Below, piece by piece: positions 1 through 7,203 of a stretch of 8,305 bases of DNA. Made by a program: the position numbers and the translations under genes. The stretch's first letter is position 1; the number at the start of each line of letters is the position of its first letter. Below the pieces are notes generated by a model. That model saw only the letters and a program-made list of their open reading frames with translations, did not search any database and was not told where the DNA came from. The DNA comes from Deltaproteobacteria bacterium. GTDB lineage: Bacteria; Myxococcota; Polyangia; Polyangiales; B10-G4. Location: assembly GCA_019312705.1 (NCBI GenBank), contig JAFDCW010000141.1:1-8305 (forward strand), written 5' to 3'.

Positions 1-1074
1 TCAACGTTCGTCCAGTCTTCCCGAGCCATCGAGGGCCTCGAGGCCTCGCCGGGCTCGTAGATCGTCCGGGGCGAGGCGAAGGGCTTCGCGGAAGGCGGCC
101 CTGGCTCCGGCTGGATCATTGGCTGAAAGCCGGGCCGCCGCGAGCACCAGCGCTGCCTCGGGGTCACCCACTTCGGACGCACGCCGCGCGGCCTGGGCCG
201 CCTGGGTGGCCCGCTCCGGATGCCCCGCCTCGAGGGCCGCCCGGGCGAGGTCGAGGTGGGCCCGGGGGTCATCGTCGTGCTCTCCCGCGATTGCGGCGAA
301 GGCGGCGAGGGCCTCGTCTGCGCGACCTGCACTGAGCAGTGCTCCGGCGAGGTCCCGGGCGATGGTGAGGTCTCCGGGGACGCGCCGCCGGGCTTCGAGG
401 AGGAGGCGAACCGCGTCTTCGGCGTGACCCCGAGCGAGACGCAGCGCCGCGAGGTCCGTCGACAGGCTCACGTCCACCGGGTCGGCCCGTCGGGCCGCCG
501 TGAGGGCGTGGTCTGCGGCGACGAGGTCGTGGCGGCGAACTGCGAGGGCGCCGAGACGCCTCAGAATGGACGCAGCGACGTCGTCCAGGCGACCGGCACT
601 CAGAGCGGCCGCATCGATCGCGCCGCGGTGATCACCCGAGAGCGCGATGGCCCAGGGCAAGAGAGTTCGCACCTGCTTCGTATGCTGTCGGTATTCGGGG
701 TCGGTCGTATCCCCGGCGACCACCACCCGATTGAGCCGGTCCTTCAGTTCCTCCGCCGTCTGTCGCAGGGGGGCTGGGGGCCTGATGGCGTCGGGAGCCG
801 TGGGTTCCTCGGGCAAGAGCATCTCGGCGAGGGCGATCGGGCCCCGGGGGTCTTCGGGCATGCGGTCGGCGGCGGCGCGGAACAGCCTCGCGGCGGCGGT
901 GGTCCGTTGGCGATCCCGGAGGCCCTCGCCACGGGCGAGCAGTCGCTCGAGGCGCCGGTCCCCGGGAGCGGCGCCCTCTGGCCCCCGCTGAGCCATGGCG
1001 GAGCTCAGGGTGAGGCTGGACATCAGCGCCCAGACGCCTACAAACACCCCCGTCGTGATCCGATTGGCCCTCAC
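1..1074 (-). CDS. Exported TPR-repeat protein, function unknown
   Basis: A 357-residue protein with a GTG start at 1074 and a TGA stop at 3-1. The N-terminus reads as a Sec signal peptide: basic residues R2 and R5, a hydrophobic stretch at about 7-25, and an AMA|Q cleavage site after residue 28. The mature part is almost entirely alpha-helical, Ala/Leu/Arg-rich and built of TPR-like helix pairs, at roughly 45-78, 170-200, 203-234, 236-270, 271-303 and 305-338. Small residues sit at the packing positions and P-x-D/P-x-N type turns (for example DPVD, VPGD, APDD) lie between units. A less regular stretch at 80-165 holds a Pro-rich loop. TPR arrays are protein-binding scaffolds, so this is probably a periplasmic or envelope adaptor, but no partner can be named. 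It is divergent from uvrA across 21 bases, and the shared spacing is the only link seen. The start is supported by the signal peptide following it directly. Confidence 0.85.
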   Translation of the reverse strand: MRANRITTGVFVGVWALMSSLTLSSAMAQRGPEGAAPGDRRLERLLARGEGLRDRQRTTAAARLFRAAADRMPEDPRGPIALAEMLLPEEPTAPDAIRPPAPLRQTAEELKDRLNRVVVAGDTTDPEYRQHTKQVRTLLPWAIALSGDHRGAIDAAALSAGRLDDVAASILRRLGALAVRRHDLVAADHALTAARRADPVDVSLSTDLAALRLARGHAEDAVRLLLEARRRVPGDLTIARDLAGALLSAGRADEALAAFAAIAGEHDDDPRAHLDLARAALEAGHPERATQAAQAARRASEVGDPEAALVLAAARLSANDPAGARAAFREALRLAPDDLRARRGLEALDGSGRLDER

Positions 1075-1095
1075 CGTTCCCTAAATCTAGCAGCT
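1075..1095. promoter_or_regulatory. 21-bp divergent gap between the TPR gene and uvrA
   Basis: Only 21 bases separate the GTG of the minus-strand TPR gene (1074) from the ATG of uvrA (1096). On the minus strand AGGGAA (1082-1077) could serve as a Shine-Dalgarno site, although AGGG lies only 4 bases from the GTG. TAGATT (1089-1084, minus strand) loosely resembles a -10 box. On the plus strand no purine-rich ribosome binding site precedes the uvrA ATG. The gap is A+T-richer than its surroundings. Any full promoter for either gene must reach into the other gene's 5' coding region. No LexA-type palindrome is seen here. The promoter reading is inference from position and composition. Confidence 0.35.
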
Positions 1096-4000
1096 ATGAA
1101 GACCACTCGCCTTCGCGGTGCCCGCACGCACAACCTCAAGGGGATCGACCTCGACCTCGCCCCGGGTTCCCTCGTGGTGCTGGCGGGGCCCTCCGGGGCG
1201 GGGAAGAGTTCGCTGGCCTTCTCGACCCTCTACGCCGAGGGACAGCGGCGATACGTCGAGAGCTTCAGCACCTACGCCCGGCAGTTTCTCGAGCGCCTCG
1301 CCCGTCCCCCGGTGGACTCCCTCGACCCGGTCCCGGCGGCGATCGCCGTAGACCGCCAGGCGCCGGTGCGCACGAGTCGATCGACGGTCGGCACGATGAC
1401 CGAGATCGCCGACTACGCGAAGAGCCTCTGGGCACGGGCGTCGACCCTCGTATGCCCCTCATGCGACCAGGACGTCGTCTCGGACACCACCGAGGGGGCG
1501 GCGGACGCGGTGCTCGGGGCGGCAGAGCCCGGGGCCCGGCTCCTCGTCACCTACCGGGTCCCGGTGGCGGAGGTGGGGGACTTCGTGGGCGTGCGGGAGG
1601 CGCTGGTCGAAGATGGCTATCGGCGAGTGCTCTCGCCGGCCGACCTCGAGGCCGTCGTCGACCTCGACGAGGTGCGGCCGAGTGACCTCTTTGGAGAGGC
1701 CCGCGTCAAGGCGTCCGCGCGGCGGGGCGCCGCCAAGAAGCCCGCGAGCAAAACAGTCAAGGCCAAGAAGCCCGCCAAGAAGCCGACCAAGAAGCGACGC
1801 CGGTCGGCCCGTCGCAAGCCCGAAGCCGCAGCGACGAAGGGGCGCGGTCCCGGGGCGAGTGCGCCGGAACTCGAGGTAGTCGCGGACCGCCTCGTCTCCC
1901 GGGCTGAAGACCGAACCCGGCTCGTCGAAGCCCTCGAGGTGGCCTTTCGCCGGGGCGCCGGGCGGGCGACGGTGCGCGTCGTCGGCGGCGAAACGCATCG
2001 GTTCTCGACGGGGCTGCACTGCGCGCACTGCGAACGAAAGTTCCGCCCGGCGACGCCGGGCATTTTTACCTTCAACAGCCCTGTGGGCGCCTGCGAGGCG
2101 TGTCGCGGCTTCGGGCGGACCATCGCCGTCGACGTCGACAAGGTCATCCCGGACCCGTCTCTGAGCCTCTCCGATGGCGCGCTTCGGGCGTGGCAAGGCA
2201 AGGCCGCGAAGTGGGAACGCCGGGAGTTGCTCAAGCACGCCAAGCTCGTCGGTGTGCCGACGGACGTCCCGGTCGCCGACTTCACGAAGGCCCAGCGCGA
2301 GTGGCTCGTCGACGGAGACGAGGTGGGGTATCCGAAGGGGTGGTGGGGGATCCGCGGTTGGTTCCGCTGGATGGAGAGCCGCGCCTACAAGATGCACGTG
2401 CGCGTCTTCCTGTCCCGCTATCGCAAATACGAGACCTGTGCCGATTGTGCCGGCACCCGCCTCAAGGCCGAGGCCCTCGCGTTTCGCATCGCGGGCCGGC
2501 ACCTGCCGGACTTCTATCGAATCCCGGTCCATGAGGCGCTCTCCTTCATTCGGGAGATGGGTCGACGCCCACACGATCCGGCGACGGCGCTGCTGGTGCA
2601 TGAGGTGGAGGCGCGCCTCGCGACCCTCGCCGACGTTGGCCTCGGCTACCTCACCCTCGACCGGGCATCGCGGACGCTCTCCGGCGGCGAGACCCAGCGG
2701 GTGGCGCTCACCAGCGCCCTCGGTGCATCGCTGAAGGGCGCGATGTTCGTCCTCGATGAGCCCACCGTCGGCTTACATCCGAGCGATGTCACTCGCCTCG
2801 AGGCCGTGGTCCGGCGCTTGTCCGAGGGCGACAACGTGGTGATCGTGGTCGAGCACGACGAGACGATGATACGCGGCGCCGACCGGGTGGTGGAGCTCGG
2901 CCCGGGCGCCGGAGAAGCGGGCGGCGTCATCGTCTTCGACGGCACGCCCCAGGCGCTGCGCAAGGCCGATACGGCAACGGGGCGAGCTCTTCGGCGCCGG
3001 GACCTCGGCGGCCGCGAGCGGCGCGCGGGGGATGGGGCCCTGGTGCTCAAAGGCGCCACGGGGAACAACCTCGTTGGGGTGGACCTGCGCATTCCCCGGG
3101 GCGCCCTCACGGTGGTCACCGGCGTTAGCGGCTCCGGCAAGAGCAGCCTCGTCCTCGAGACCCTGCACCCCGCTGTGGCCCGGGCCCTCGGCGCGAAGGG
3201 CGGAGTGGCCTTGCCCCATGCCAGCCTCCGGGGCCACGAGAAGTTCGCCGGGGTCGTCAAAGTGGACCAGTCGCCCCTCGGACGCACCTCTCGCGGAAAC
3301 CCCGCGACCTATCTCAAGATTTGGGATGTCATCCGCCAGCGCTTCTGCGCGGAGCCCCTCGCGAAGGAGCGCGGGTACACGCCTGGGACGTTCTCTTTCA
3401 ACGTGGCCGGAGGGCGTTGCGAAGCCTGCCGCGGCGAGGGGGCCGAAACGGTCGAGATGCAGTTCCTCGCCGACGTGACCTTCACCTGCCCCGAGTGCGC
3501 CGGGCGCCGCTTCGTGGGCGACGTCCTCGAGGTCGAACACCGTGGCCTGTCGATCGCCGATGTCCTGGCGCTGACGGTCGACGAGGCCGCGGCGCGCTTC
3601 GAGGGCGACGCGCGCGTCCTAAGTCGGCTGCGTCCCCTCGAAGACGTCGGCCTCGGCTACCTGCGCCTGGGGCAGCCCCTCAATACGCTCAGCGGCGGCG
3701 AAGCGCAGCGCTTGAAGCTCGCCGAGGCCCTCAGCGGGGCGGCGCCGGGTTCCCTGGTCCTCCTCGACGAGCCAACGGCGGGGCTGCATGCCCAGGATAT
3801 CGCGCCTCTCCTCGAGGTCTTAGACCGCCTCGTGTCGCGCGGCGACACGGTCGTCGTCGTCGAGCACGACATGCGCGTCGTGGCCCGAGCGGACCACGTC
3901 GTCGACCTCGGTCCCGGGGCCGGCGAAGCCGGGGGGCGGGTCGTCGCCTCCGGCACCCCAGAAGAAGTCGCCGCCGCGAAGGCGTCGACGACTGCCCCGT

Positions 4001-6615
4001 ACCTCGCCGCGGTCCTGGGCACGGCGAAGGCGCCCCGAGCGTCCTCTCGGCGAAAGACGCGTTCGGCTGCGGTTCGAGACGAGTCCATCGAAGTCGTCAA
4101 CGCCCACGAGCACAATCTCCAGGGCGTCGATATCGCCATCCCGCGCGAGAAACTCGTCGTCGTGACTGGGCCGAGCGGTAGCGGCAAGAGCACCCTCGCG
4201 TTCGACGTCGTCTACGCCGAAGGGCAACGCCGCTACCTCGAGACCCTGACCCCGTACGCGCGGCAGTACCTTCCCCAGCTTCCGCGGCCGGCGGTGGACA
4301 AGGTGGCCAATGTGCCGCCGAGCGTCTCCCTCGAGCAGCGAACGACCCGGGGTGGCAGCAACTCCACGGTGGCGACCATCACCGAGGTTGCCCACTACCT
4401 GCGCTTGCTCTGGGCGACGGTGGGGCTGTTGCATTGCCCGGATTGCCGGGTGCCCATCGAGGCCCGGTCACCCCGGGCCGTGAGCCAGGACCTCGCCGCG
4501 CGTTTTGGCAAGCGCCGCCGGGTCATGATCCTCGCGCCGTACATCCGGTCCAAAAAGGGCATTCACCGGGAGCCCATGGCCCGGGCACGGAAGCGTGGTT
4601 TCGAGCGCGCCCGGATCGACGGTGAGATGGTCGACCTGGTCCCGGGCCTCAGCCTCGAGCGCTACCAAGAGCACGACGTCGACCTCGTCGTGGGCGAGGC
4701 GCCTGCCGGAGCGGCGGACATCGAAGGGTTGCTGCGGACGGCGATGGGTGAAGCGGCGGGCACCGCTCGGGTGATCGCGGGCGATACCGAACTCTTGGTC
4801 TCGGAGAAGCGCGCTTGCCCGGGATGTGGCCGGGGGTTTCCGGACCTCGACCCGCGTTTCTTCTCCTTCAATACGCGTCAGGGGGCCTGCGAGCCCTGCG
4901 AGGGGCGCGGCGTGGTCGTGCCCAAGACGCGCGGTCGCAAGAAATCGACTGCGGCCCCTCGGGTCTGTAAAGCGTGCGCCGGCACGCGACTCTCTCCCCT
5001 CGCCCGGTCGGTCACGGTCCATGGCGAAGCCATCACGGAGATTCTGTGCAAGAGCGTTGGTGGGGCCCGGGAGCACATCGAGGGCCTCGGCTTCACTGGA
5101 CGAAGCGCGGTCATCGCCGAGGCTCCCCTCCGAGAGCTCCAGCGGCGGCTCTCCTTTCTCGAACAGGTGGGCCTCGGCTACCTCGGCCTCGACCGGTCCG
5201 CCGATACCCTGAGCGGCGGCGAGATGCAGCGGGTGCGTCTCGCCGCGCAGCTCGGCAGCGGCCTGACCGGCGTGCTCTACGTGCTCGACGAACCCACCAT
5301 CGGGCTGCACCCCCGTGACACCGGGCGATTGCTTGCGGCGCTCCGGGAGCTCGTCGACAAGGGCAACTCGGTCCTCGTCGTCGAACACGACGCCGATACC
5401 ATCAGGGCCGCGGACCACGTCATCGACGTGGGACCCGGGGGCGGGCGCCAGGGTGGCCGCGTCGTCGCTACCGGTACCGCCGCGTCCCTCGCCGACGACC
5501 CCGCATCGGTGACCGGTCCGTCCCTCGCGAGAGCACCGGCGATTCCCGAGGTTCGCCGAAGTACCGCGGACGCCTCGTGGCTCGAGGTTCGGGGCGCCTC
5601 GGCGAACAATCTCCAGGGGATTGACCTGCGGGTTCCCCTCGGCTGCCTGACGGCGGTGACCGGCGTGAGCGGCTCGGGCAAGTCGACCCTGGTCCGCGAG
5701 GTGCTTCTCCGCGGAACCCGTGCGGTCCTCGGCCTCGTCACGGACGCTCCCGGGGCGCATCGGCGCATCGTGGGTGCGGACGCGCTCCTGCGCGGCGTCG
5801 AAGTGGACCAGAGCCCCATCGGTAGAACACCGAGGTCCGTGCCCGCGACCTACGTCGGCATCTGGGACACGCTGCGCAAGCTGCTCGCCGGAACCCCCGA
5901 GGCCCGCGCTCGGGGTTATGGTCCGGCGCGCTTTTCCTTCAACGTGGCGGAAGGCCGGTGCCCGGCCTGTGCCGGCCAGGGCGCGCTCACCGTCGAGATG
6001 AGCTTCCTGCCCCAGGTTCTGCTTCCCTGCGAAGCCTGCGGGGGAGGGCGCTTCGACGGTGAGACCCTGGCCGTGCGGCTGCATGGTTTGAGCGTCGCCG
6101 AGATCCTCGACACGGACATCGCCGATGCCGCGCAGATCTTCTCTTCGGTGCCGAAGGTGAGCGCGCCCCTCGCCCTGCTCACGGACCTCGGCCTCGGCTA
6201 TCTAAAACTCGGTCAGGCTTCGAATACCCTCAGCGGCGGTGAGGCCCAGCGCCTGAAGCTCGTCGCCGAACTCGGTACGCGCAAAGCCGGGGGCACGCTC
6301 TACGTCATGGACGAGCCCACCACGGGGCTTCACCGCGAAGACGTCACCCGTTTGCTCATCGTCATCCAGCGCCTCGTCGACCGCGGCGACACGGTCGTGG
6401 TCATCGAGCACCATCCGGACCTGATCCTCGCCGCGGATCACGTGGTCGACCTCGGCCCCGAAGGCGGGGACGGCGGCGGACGCATCGTAGCCACGGGCAC
6501 GCCGGAGGAGGTCGCCCGAGCGACTGGCAGCCATACCGGCAAGGTCCTGGCAGATGAACTCCAGGCCCTGCGCGGCAAGGGCCGCCGCAAGAAACCCAAC
6601 AAGCGTCGGACGTAA
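1096..6615 (+). CDS. uvrA: Double-length (tandem-fused) UvrA excinuclease subunit A
   Basis: An 1839-residue protein, about twice the usual UvrA length (roughly 940-960). UvrA is the damage-sensing ABC ATPase of nucleotide excision repair: it dimerises on DNA, loads UvrB and leaves. The ATG at 1096 is chosen because the typical UvrA N-terminus ([13 protein letters not shown]) follows at once. Four ATPase halves are present. Walker A motifs begin at residues 31, 676, 1025 and 1523. LSGGE signatures are at 528, 865, 1372 and 1712. Walker B segments (LDEPT or MDEPT) are near 553, 890, 1397 and 1738. H-loops are EHD, EHD, EHD and EHH. UvrA zinc modules are C309/C312-C333/C336, C775/C778-C798/C801, C1241/C1244-C1265/C1268 and C1622/C1625-C1645/C1648. 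CxxCxGTRL motifs at 448 and 1291 mark both N-terminal halves. The frame is open throughout, with a basic linker near 976-995. Double-length UvrA is established in Chlamydia. Probably first gene of a two-gene unit. Confidence 0.96.
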   Translation: MKTTRLRGARTHNLKGIDLDLAPGSLVVLAGPSGAGKSSLAFSTLYAEGQRRYVESFSTYARQFLERLARPPVDSLDPVPAAIAVDRQAPVRTSRSTVGTMTEIADYAKSLWARASTLVCPSCDQDVVSDTTEGAADAVLGAAEPGARLLVTYRVPVAEVGDFVGVREALVEDGYRRVLSPADLEAVVDLDEVRPSDLFGEARVKASARRGAAKKPASKTVKAKKPAKKPTKKRRRSARRKPEAAATKGRGPGASAPELEVVADRLVSRAEDRTRLVEALEVAFRRGAGRATVRVVGGETHRFSTGLHCAHCERKFRPATPGIFTFNSPVGACEACRGFGRTIAVDVDKVIPDPSLSLSDGALRAWQGKAAKWERRELLKHAKLVGVPTDVPVADFTKAQREWLVDGDEVGYPKGWWGIRGWFRWMESRAYKMHVRVFLSRYRKYETCADCAGTRLKAEALAFRIAGRHLPDFYRIPVHEALSFIREMGRRPHDPATALLVHEVEARLATLADVGLGYLTLDRASRTLSGGETQRVALTSALGASLKGAMFVLDEPTVGLHPSDVTRLEAVVRRLSEGDNVVIVVEHDETMIRGADRVVELGPGAGEAGGVIVFDGTPQALRKADTATGRALRRRDLGGRERRAGDGALVLKGATGNNLVGVDLRIPRGALTVVTGVSGSGKSSLVLETLHPAVARALGAKGGVALPHASLRGHEKFAGVVKVDQSPLGRTSRGNPATYLKIWDVIRQRFCAEPLAKERGYTPGTFSFNVAGGRCEACRGEGAETVEMQFLADVTFTCPECAGRRFVGDVLEVEHRGLSIADVLALTVDEAAARFEGDARVLSRLRPLEDVGLGYLRLGQPLNTLSGGEAQRLKLAEALSGAAPGSLVLLDEPTAGLHAQDIAPLLEVLDRLVSRGDTVVVVEHDMRVVARADHVVDLGPGAGEAGGRVVASGTPEEVAAAKASTTAPYLAAVLGTAKAPRASSRRKTRSAAVRDESIEVVNAHEHNLQGVDIAIPREKLVVVTGPSGSGKSTLAFDVVYAEGQRRYLETLTPYARQYLPQLPRPAVDKVANVPPSVSLEQRTTRGGSNSTVATITEVAHYLRLLWATVGLLHCPDCRVPIEARSPRAVSQDLAARFGKRRRVMILAPYIRSKKGIHREPMARARKRGFERARIDGEMVDLVPGLSLERYQEHDVDLVVGEAPAGAADIEGLLRTAMGEAAGTARVIAGDTELLVSEKRACPGCGRGFPDLDPRFFSFNTRQGACEPCEGRGVVVPKTRGRKKSTAAPRVCKACAGTRLSPLARSVTVHGEAITEILCKSVGGAREHIEGLGFTGRSAVIAEAPLRELQRRLSFLEQVGLGYLGLDRSADTLSGGEMQRVRLAAQLGSGLTGVLYVLDEPTIGLHPRDTGRLLAALRELVDKGNSVLVVEHDADTIRAADHVIDVGPGGGRQGGRVVATGTAASLADDPASVTGPSLARAPAIPEVRRSTADASWLEVRGASANNLQGIDLRVPLGCLTAVTGVSGSGKSTLVREVLLRGTRAVLGLVTDAPGAHRRIVGADALLRGVEVDQSPIGRTPRSVPATYVGIWDTLRKLLAGTPEARARGYGPARFSFNVAEGRCPACAGQGALTVEMSFLPQVLLPCEACGGGRFDGETLAVRLHGLSVAEILDTDIADAAQIFSSVPKVSAPLALLTDLGLGYLKLGQASNTLSGGEAQRLKLVAELGTRKAGGTLYVMDEPTTGLHREDVTRLLIVIQRLVDRGDTVVVIEHHPDLILAADHVVDLGPEGGDGGGRIVATGTPEEVARATGSHTGKVLADELQALRGKGRRKKPNKRRT
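1708..1854 (+). other. Histone-H1-like polybasic insertion in UvrA unit 1
   Basis: Residues 205-253 are dominated by Lys, Arg, Ala and Pro, with KASARRG, two AKKP-based repeats, [11 protein letters not shown] and TKGRG. There are no acidic residues except one Glu and no large hydrophobic residues except single Val positions, so it should be disordered and strongly DNA-binding. Composition and AKKP units resemble the tails of bacterial histone-H1-like proteins and eukaryotic H1. It interrupts the remnant UvrB-binding domain in the N-terminal ATPase half. The reading frame is continuous and codons stay GC-rich, so it is part of the protein and not a sequencing artefact. Confidence 0.8.
1732..1791 (+). 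repeat. Two tandem 30-bp (10-residue) AKKP repeats
   Basis: Two consecutive 30-base units, 1732-1761 and 1762-1791, encode [10 protein letters not shown] and [10 protein letters not shown]. Both start with the same 14 bases (gccaagaagcccgc), so the DNA similarity extends beyond what the protein alone would demand. This fits slippage or recent unit duplication, and the low-complexity tract may vary in length between relatives. Confidence 0.8.
2104..2436 (+). other. UvrA insertion domain, retained in unit 1 only
   Basis: Residues 337-447, about 111 residues, lie between zinc-module Cys336 and Cys448 of the CADCAGTRL motif. This is where canonical UvrA carries its insertion domain, which structural work places on the DNA-facing side. 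Recognisable canonical stretches are [26 protein letters not shown] (in place of APWEP...), [16 protein letters not shown] and a YRKYETC end. An aromatic-rich patch ([15 protein letters not shown], about 414-428) is prominent. The matching place in unit 2 holds only about 22 residues. Confidence 0.7.
4447..4815 (+). other. Conserved UvrB-binding domain, UvrA unit 2
   Basis: Residues 1118-1240, between CPDC (1114-1117) and the zinc module starting at C1241. [16 protein letters not shown] and [18 protein letters not shown] closely follow the canonical QILAPIV.GKKG.H and RKQGYVRVRIDREM stretches. The end of the domain is weaker: [10 protein letters not shown] stands where VVVDRLV is usual. Of the two units this is the better candidate to dock UvrB. 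The assignment rests on motif comparison by eye. Confidence 0.7.
6571..6612 (+). other. Basic C-terminal tail of fused UvrA
   Basis: The last 14 residues, [14 protein letters not shown], contain nine Lys/Arg and no acidic residues. They follow the conserved SHTGKVL end of the ATPase fold. They are probably a flexible DNA-binding tail, echoing the polybasic insertion in unit 1. Confidence 0.6.
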
Positions 6616-6645
6616 AGAGCCTGCACGCCGTCGGTGGGTCGCTGG

Positions 6646-6650
6646 TAAGG
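6646..6650 (+). promoter_or_regulatory. Ribosome binding site of the lipoprotein gene
   Basis: TAAGG at 6646-6650 (AAGG core, extended to AAGGTG) lies 7 bases before the GTG at 6658, a standard Shine-Dalgarno distance. It supports this GTG as the start, which also places basic residues directly before the hydrophobic signal segment. Confidence 0.6.
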
Positions 6651-6657
6651 TGCCCGC

Positions 6658-7203
6658 GTGTCGCCACGAGACCGGAAAGCCCGCGCCTCGGTACTCTTCC
6701 TCGGGGGGTTAGCCTGGGGGCTGCTGTTGTCGAGCTGCACCGACGGCCCCGAGGACCTTCGGTTCAAGGGCTACCTCGTCACCGTGCCCGCGGGGTTCAC
6801 GACCGCTCGTGACGGTTACGGTCCGCACCAGACCCTCGTTCTCGTTTCGCCCGAGAACCCGATCGCTTGCCGGCTGGTCGTGGTCCGGGACAGCCGGCGC
6901 TTCGGCGAGACCGATGCCCGGGCTTTCCTCGCGACCGGGCGCGACCGCTACGGCGGAGCCGACGAACGCCCGCTGTCCCTCCAAACGTCAGACGGTACCC
7001 TCGCCGGCTGGTCACGGGCCGGCATCGAGGTGCCCGCCGCCTGGGGGATCATTCCGCGTGCGGGCACGCCCACCCTCGAGGTCTACGCCGCCGGCCGAGG
7101 TACGGAACTCGTCGGCATGCTCATCGGTTGGTATGACGGGGACCCTCGTGCACCGGGTCCCGTCGAAGCCTGCCGCGGCGCGTTGTCTACCCTGCGTCGC
7201 TGA
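6658..7203 (+). CDS. Small predicted lipoprotein, function unknown
   Basis: A 181-residue protein with a GTG start and a TGA stop at 7201-7203. The N-terminus has a basic region (RDRKAR, 4-9), a hydrophobic segment (about 11-24) and a lipobox LLSSC with lipidation Cys at residue 27, so it should be a lipid-anchored envelope protein. The mature part (28-181) starts with a beta-rich stretch (FKGYLVTVPAGF) and ends with a helix-like segment (VEACRGALSTLRR). This order is reminiscent of PsbP/DcrB-like small alpha-beta domains, but I cannot assign it to a family. C71 and C172 could form a disulfide. It starts 42 bases after uvrA on the same strand with no terminator-like hairpin between, so co-transcription is likely. 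There is no evident functional link to DNA repair. Its end overlaps the convergent downstream gene by 17 bases. Confidence 0.8.
   Translation: MSPRDRKARASVLFLGGLAWGLLLSSCTDGPEDLRFKGYLVTVPAGFTTARDGYGPHQTLVLVSPENPIACRLVVVRDSRRFGETDARAFLATGRDRYGGADERPLSLQTSDGTLAGWSRAGIEVPAAWGIIPRAGTPTLEVYAAGRGTELVGMLIGWYDGDPRAPGPVEACRGALSTLRR

Larger units (their letters stand above)
1465..2019 (+). other. Degenerate UvrB-binding domain of UvrA unit 1
   Basis: Residues 124-308 occupy the place of the UvrB-binding domain, between CPSC (120-123) and the zinc module starting at C309. The end of the domain is recognisable ([12 protein letters not shown] followed by [11 protein letters not shown], matching the canonical VVVDRL and SLETAL stretches). 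The middle keeps only an echo ([14 protein letters not shown]) of the canonical GYVRVRID segment. The basic GKKG-x-H motif that precedes it in canonical UvrA is absent, replaced by acidic and hydrophobic sequence. A polybasic insertion sits where canonical proteins have a short LDKNKKH-type loop. This comparison is by eye against remembered UvrA sequences. Confidence 0.65.
1096..4035 (+). repeat. UvrA unit 1 (N-terminal copy) of the fused protein
   Basis: Residues 1-980 form one complete UvrA unit: ATPase half 1 (about 1-645) and half 2 (about 646-980). Half 1 keeps a full-size insertion domain (337-447) between its zinc module and the CxxCxGTRL motif. That domain includes the [14 protein letters not shown] and [12 protein letters not shown] stretches, which align by eye with canonical UvrA. 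The region where UvrB docks (about 124-308) is poorly conserved and carries a Lys/Arg/Pro-rich insertion. The canonical GKKG..H stretch is not found there. The RSTVGT segment after the first ATPase motif is preceded by TS where most UvrAs have NP. Unit 1 aligns with unit 2 along its length, so the two are an internal protein-level duplication. Confidence 0.85.
4081..6612 (+). repeat. UvrA unit 2 (C-terminal copy) of the fused protein
   Basis: Residues 996-1839 form the second UvrA unit: half 3 (about 996-1490) and half 4 (about 1491-1839). It starts with [19 protein letters not shown], parallel to the protein's own N-terminus. The YAEGQRRY stretch of unit 1 recurs at 1040, but the underlying codons differ at many silent positions, so the duplication is old. 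UvrB-binding-like sequence is well kept in half 3. The insertion domain is cut to a short basic loop. In half 4 the normally conserved SNPATY stretch reads SVPATY (V1582), and the final H-loop is EHH where EHN is usual. The chain ends in the basic tail [14 protein letters not shown]. Confidence 0.85.

Noticed and set aside
220..1095. In-frame upstream extension of the uvrA reading frame
   Set aside because: It runs antisense to the TPR gene, has no UvrA-like content, and the canonical UvrA N-terminus begins at the ATG at 1096.
1459..2601. 380-codon open frame on the minus strand inside uvrA
   Set aside because: Same kind of antisense shadow; no domain or ribosome binding site supports it.
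3990..4090. Possibility that the fusion is two adjacent uvrA genes or an assembly duplication
   Set aside because: There is no stop or plausible second start at the junction, and the two units differ strongly in protein and codon sequence, so they are not a copied read or contig.
4468..6084. 538-codon open frame on the minus strand inside uvrA
   Set aside because: Antisense shadow of a GC-rich gene: no recognisable domain, composition typical of an opposite-strand frame, and the plus-strand frame has unmistakable UvrA motifs.
1096..6615. ABC transporter or ABC-F translation factor reading of the tandem ATPase
   Set aside because: The CxxC zinc modules, [10 protein letters not shown] start, YAEGQRRY and [10 protein letters not shown] stretches are specific to UvrA.
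6616..6657. Intrinsic terminator between uvrA and the lipoprotein gene
   Set aside because: No GC-rich hairpin followed by a T-run is visible in these 42 bases.
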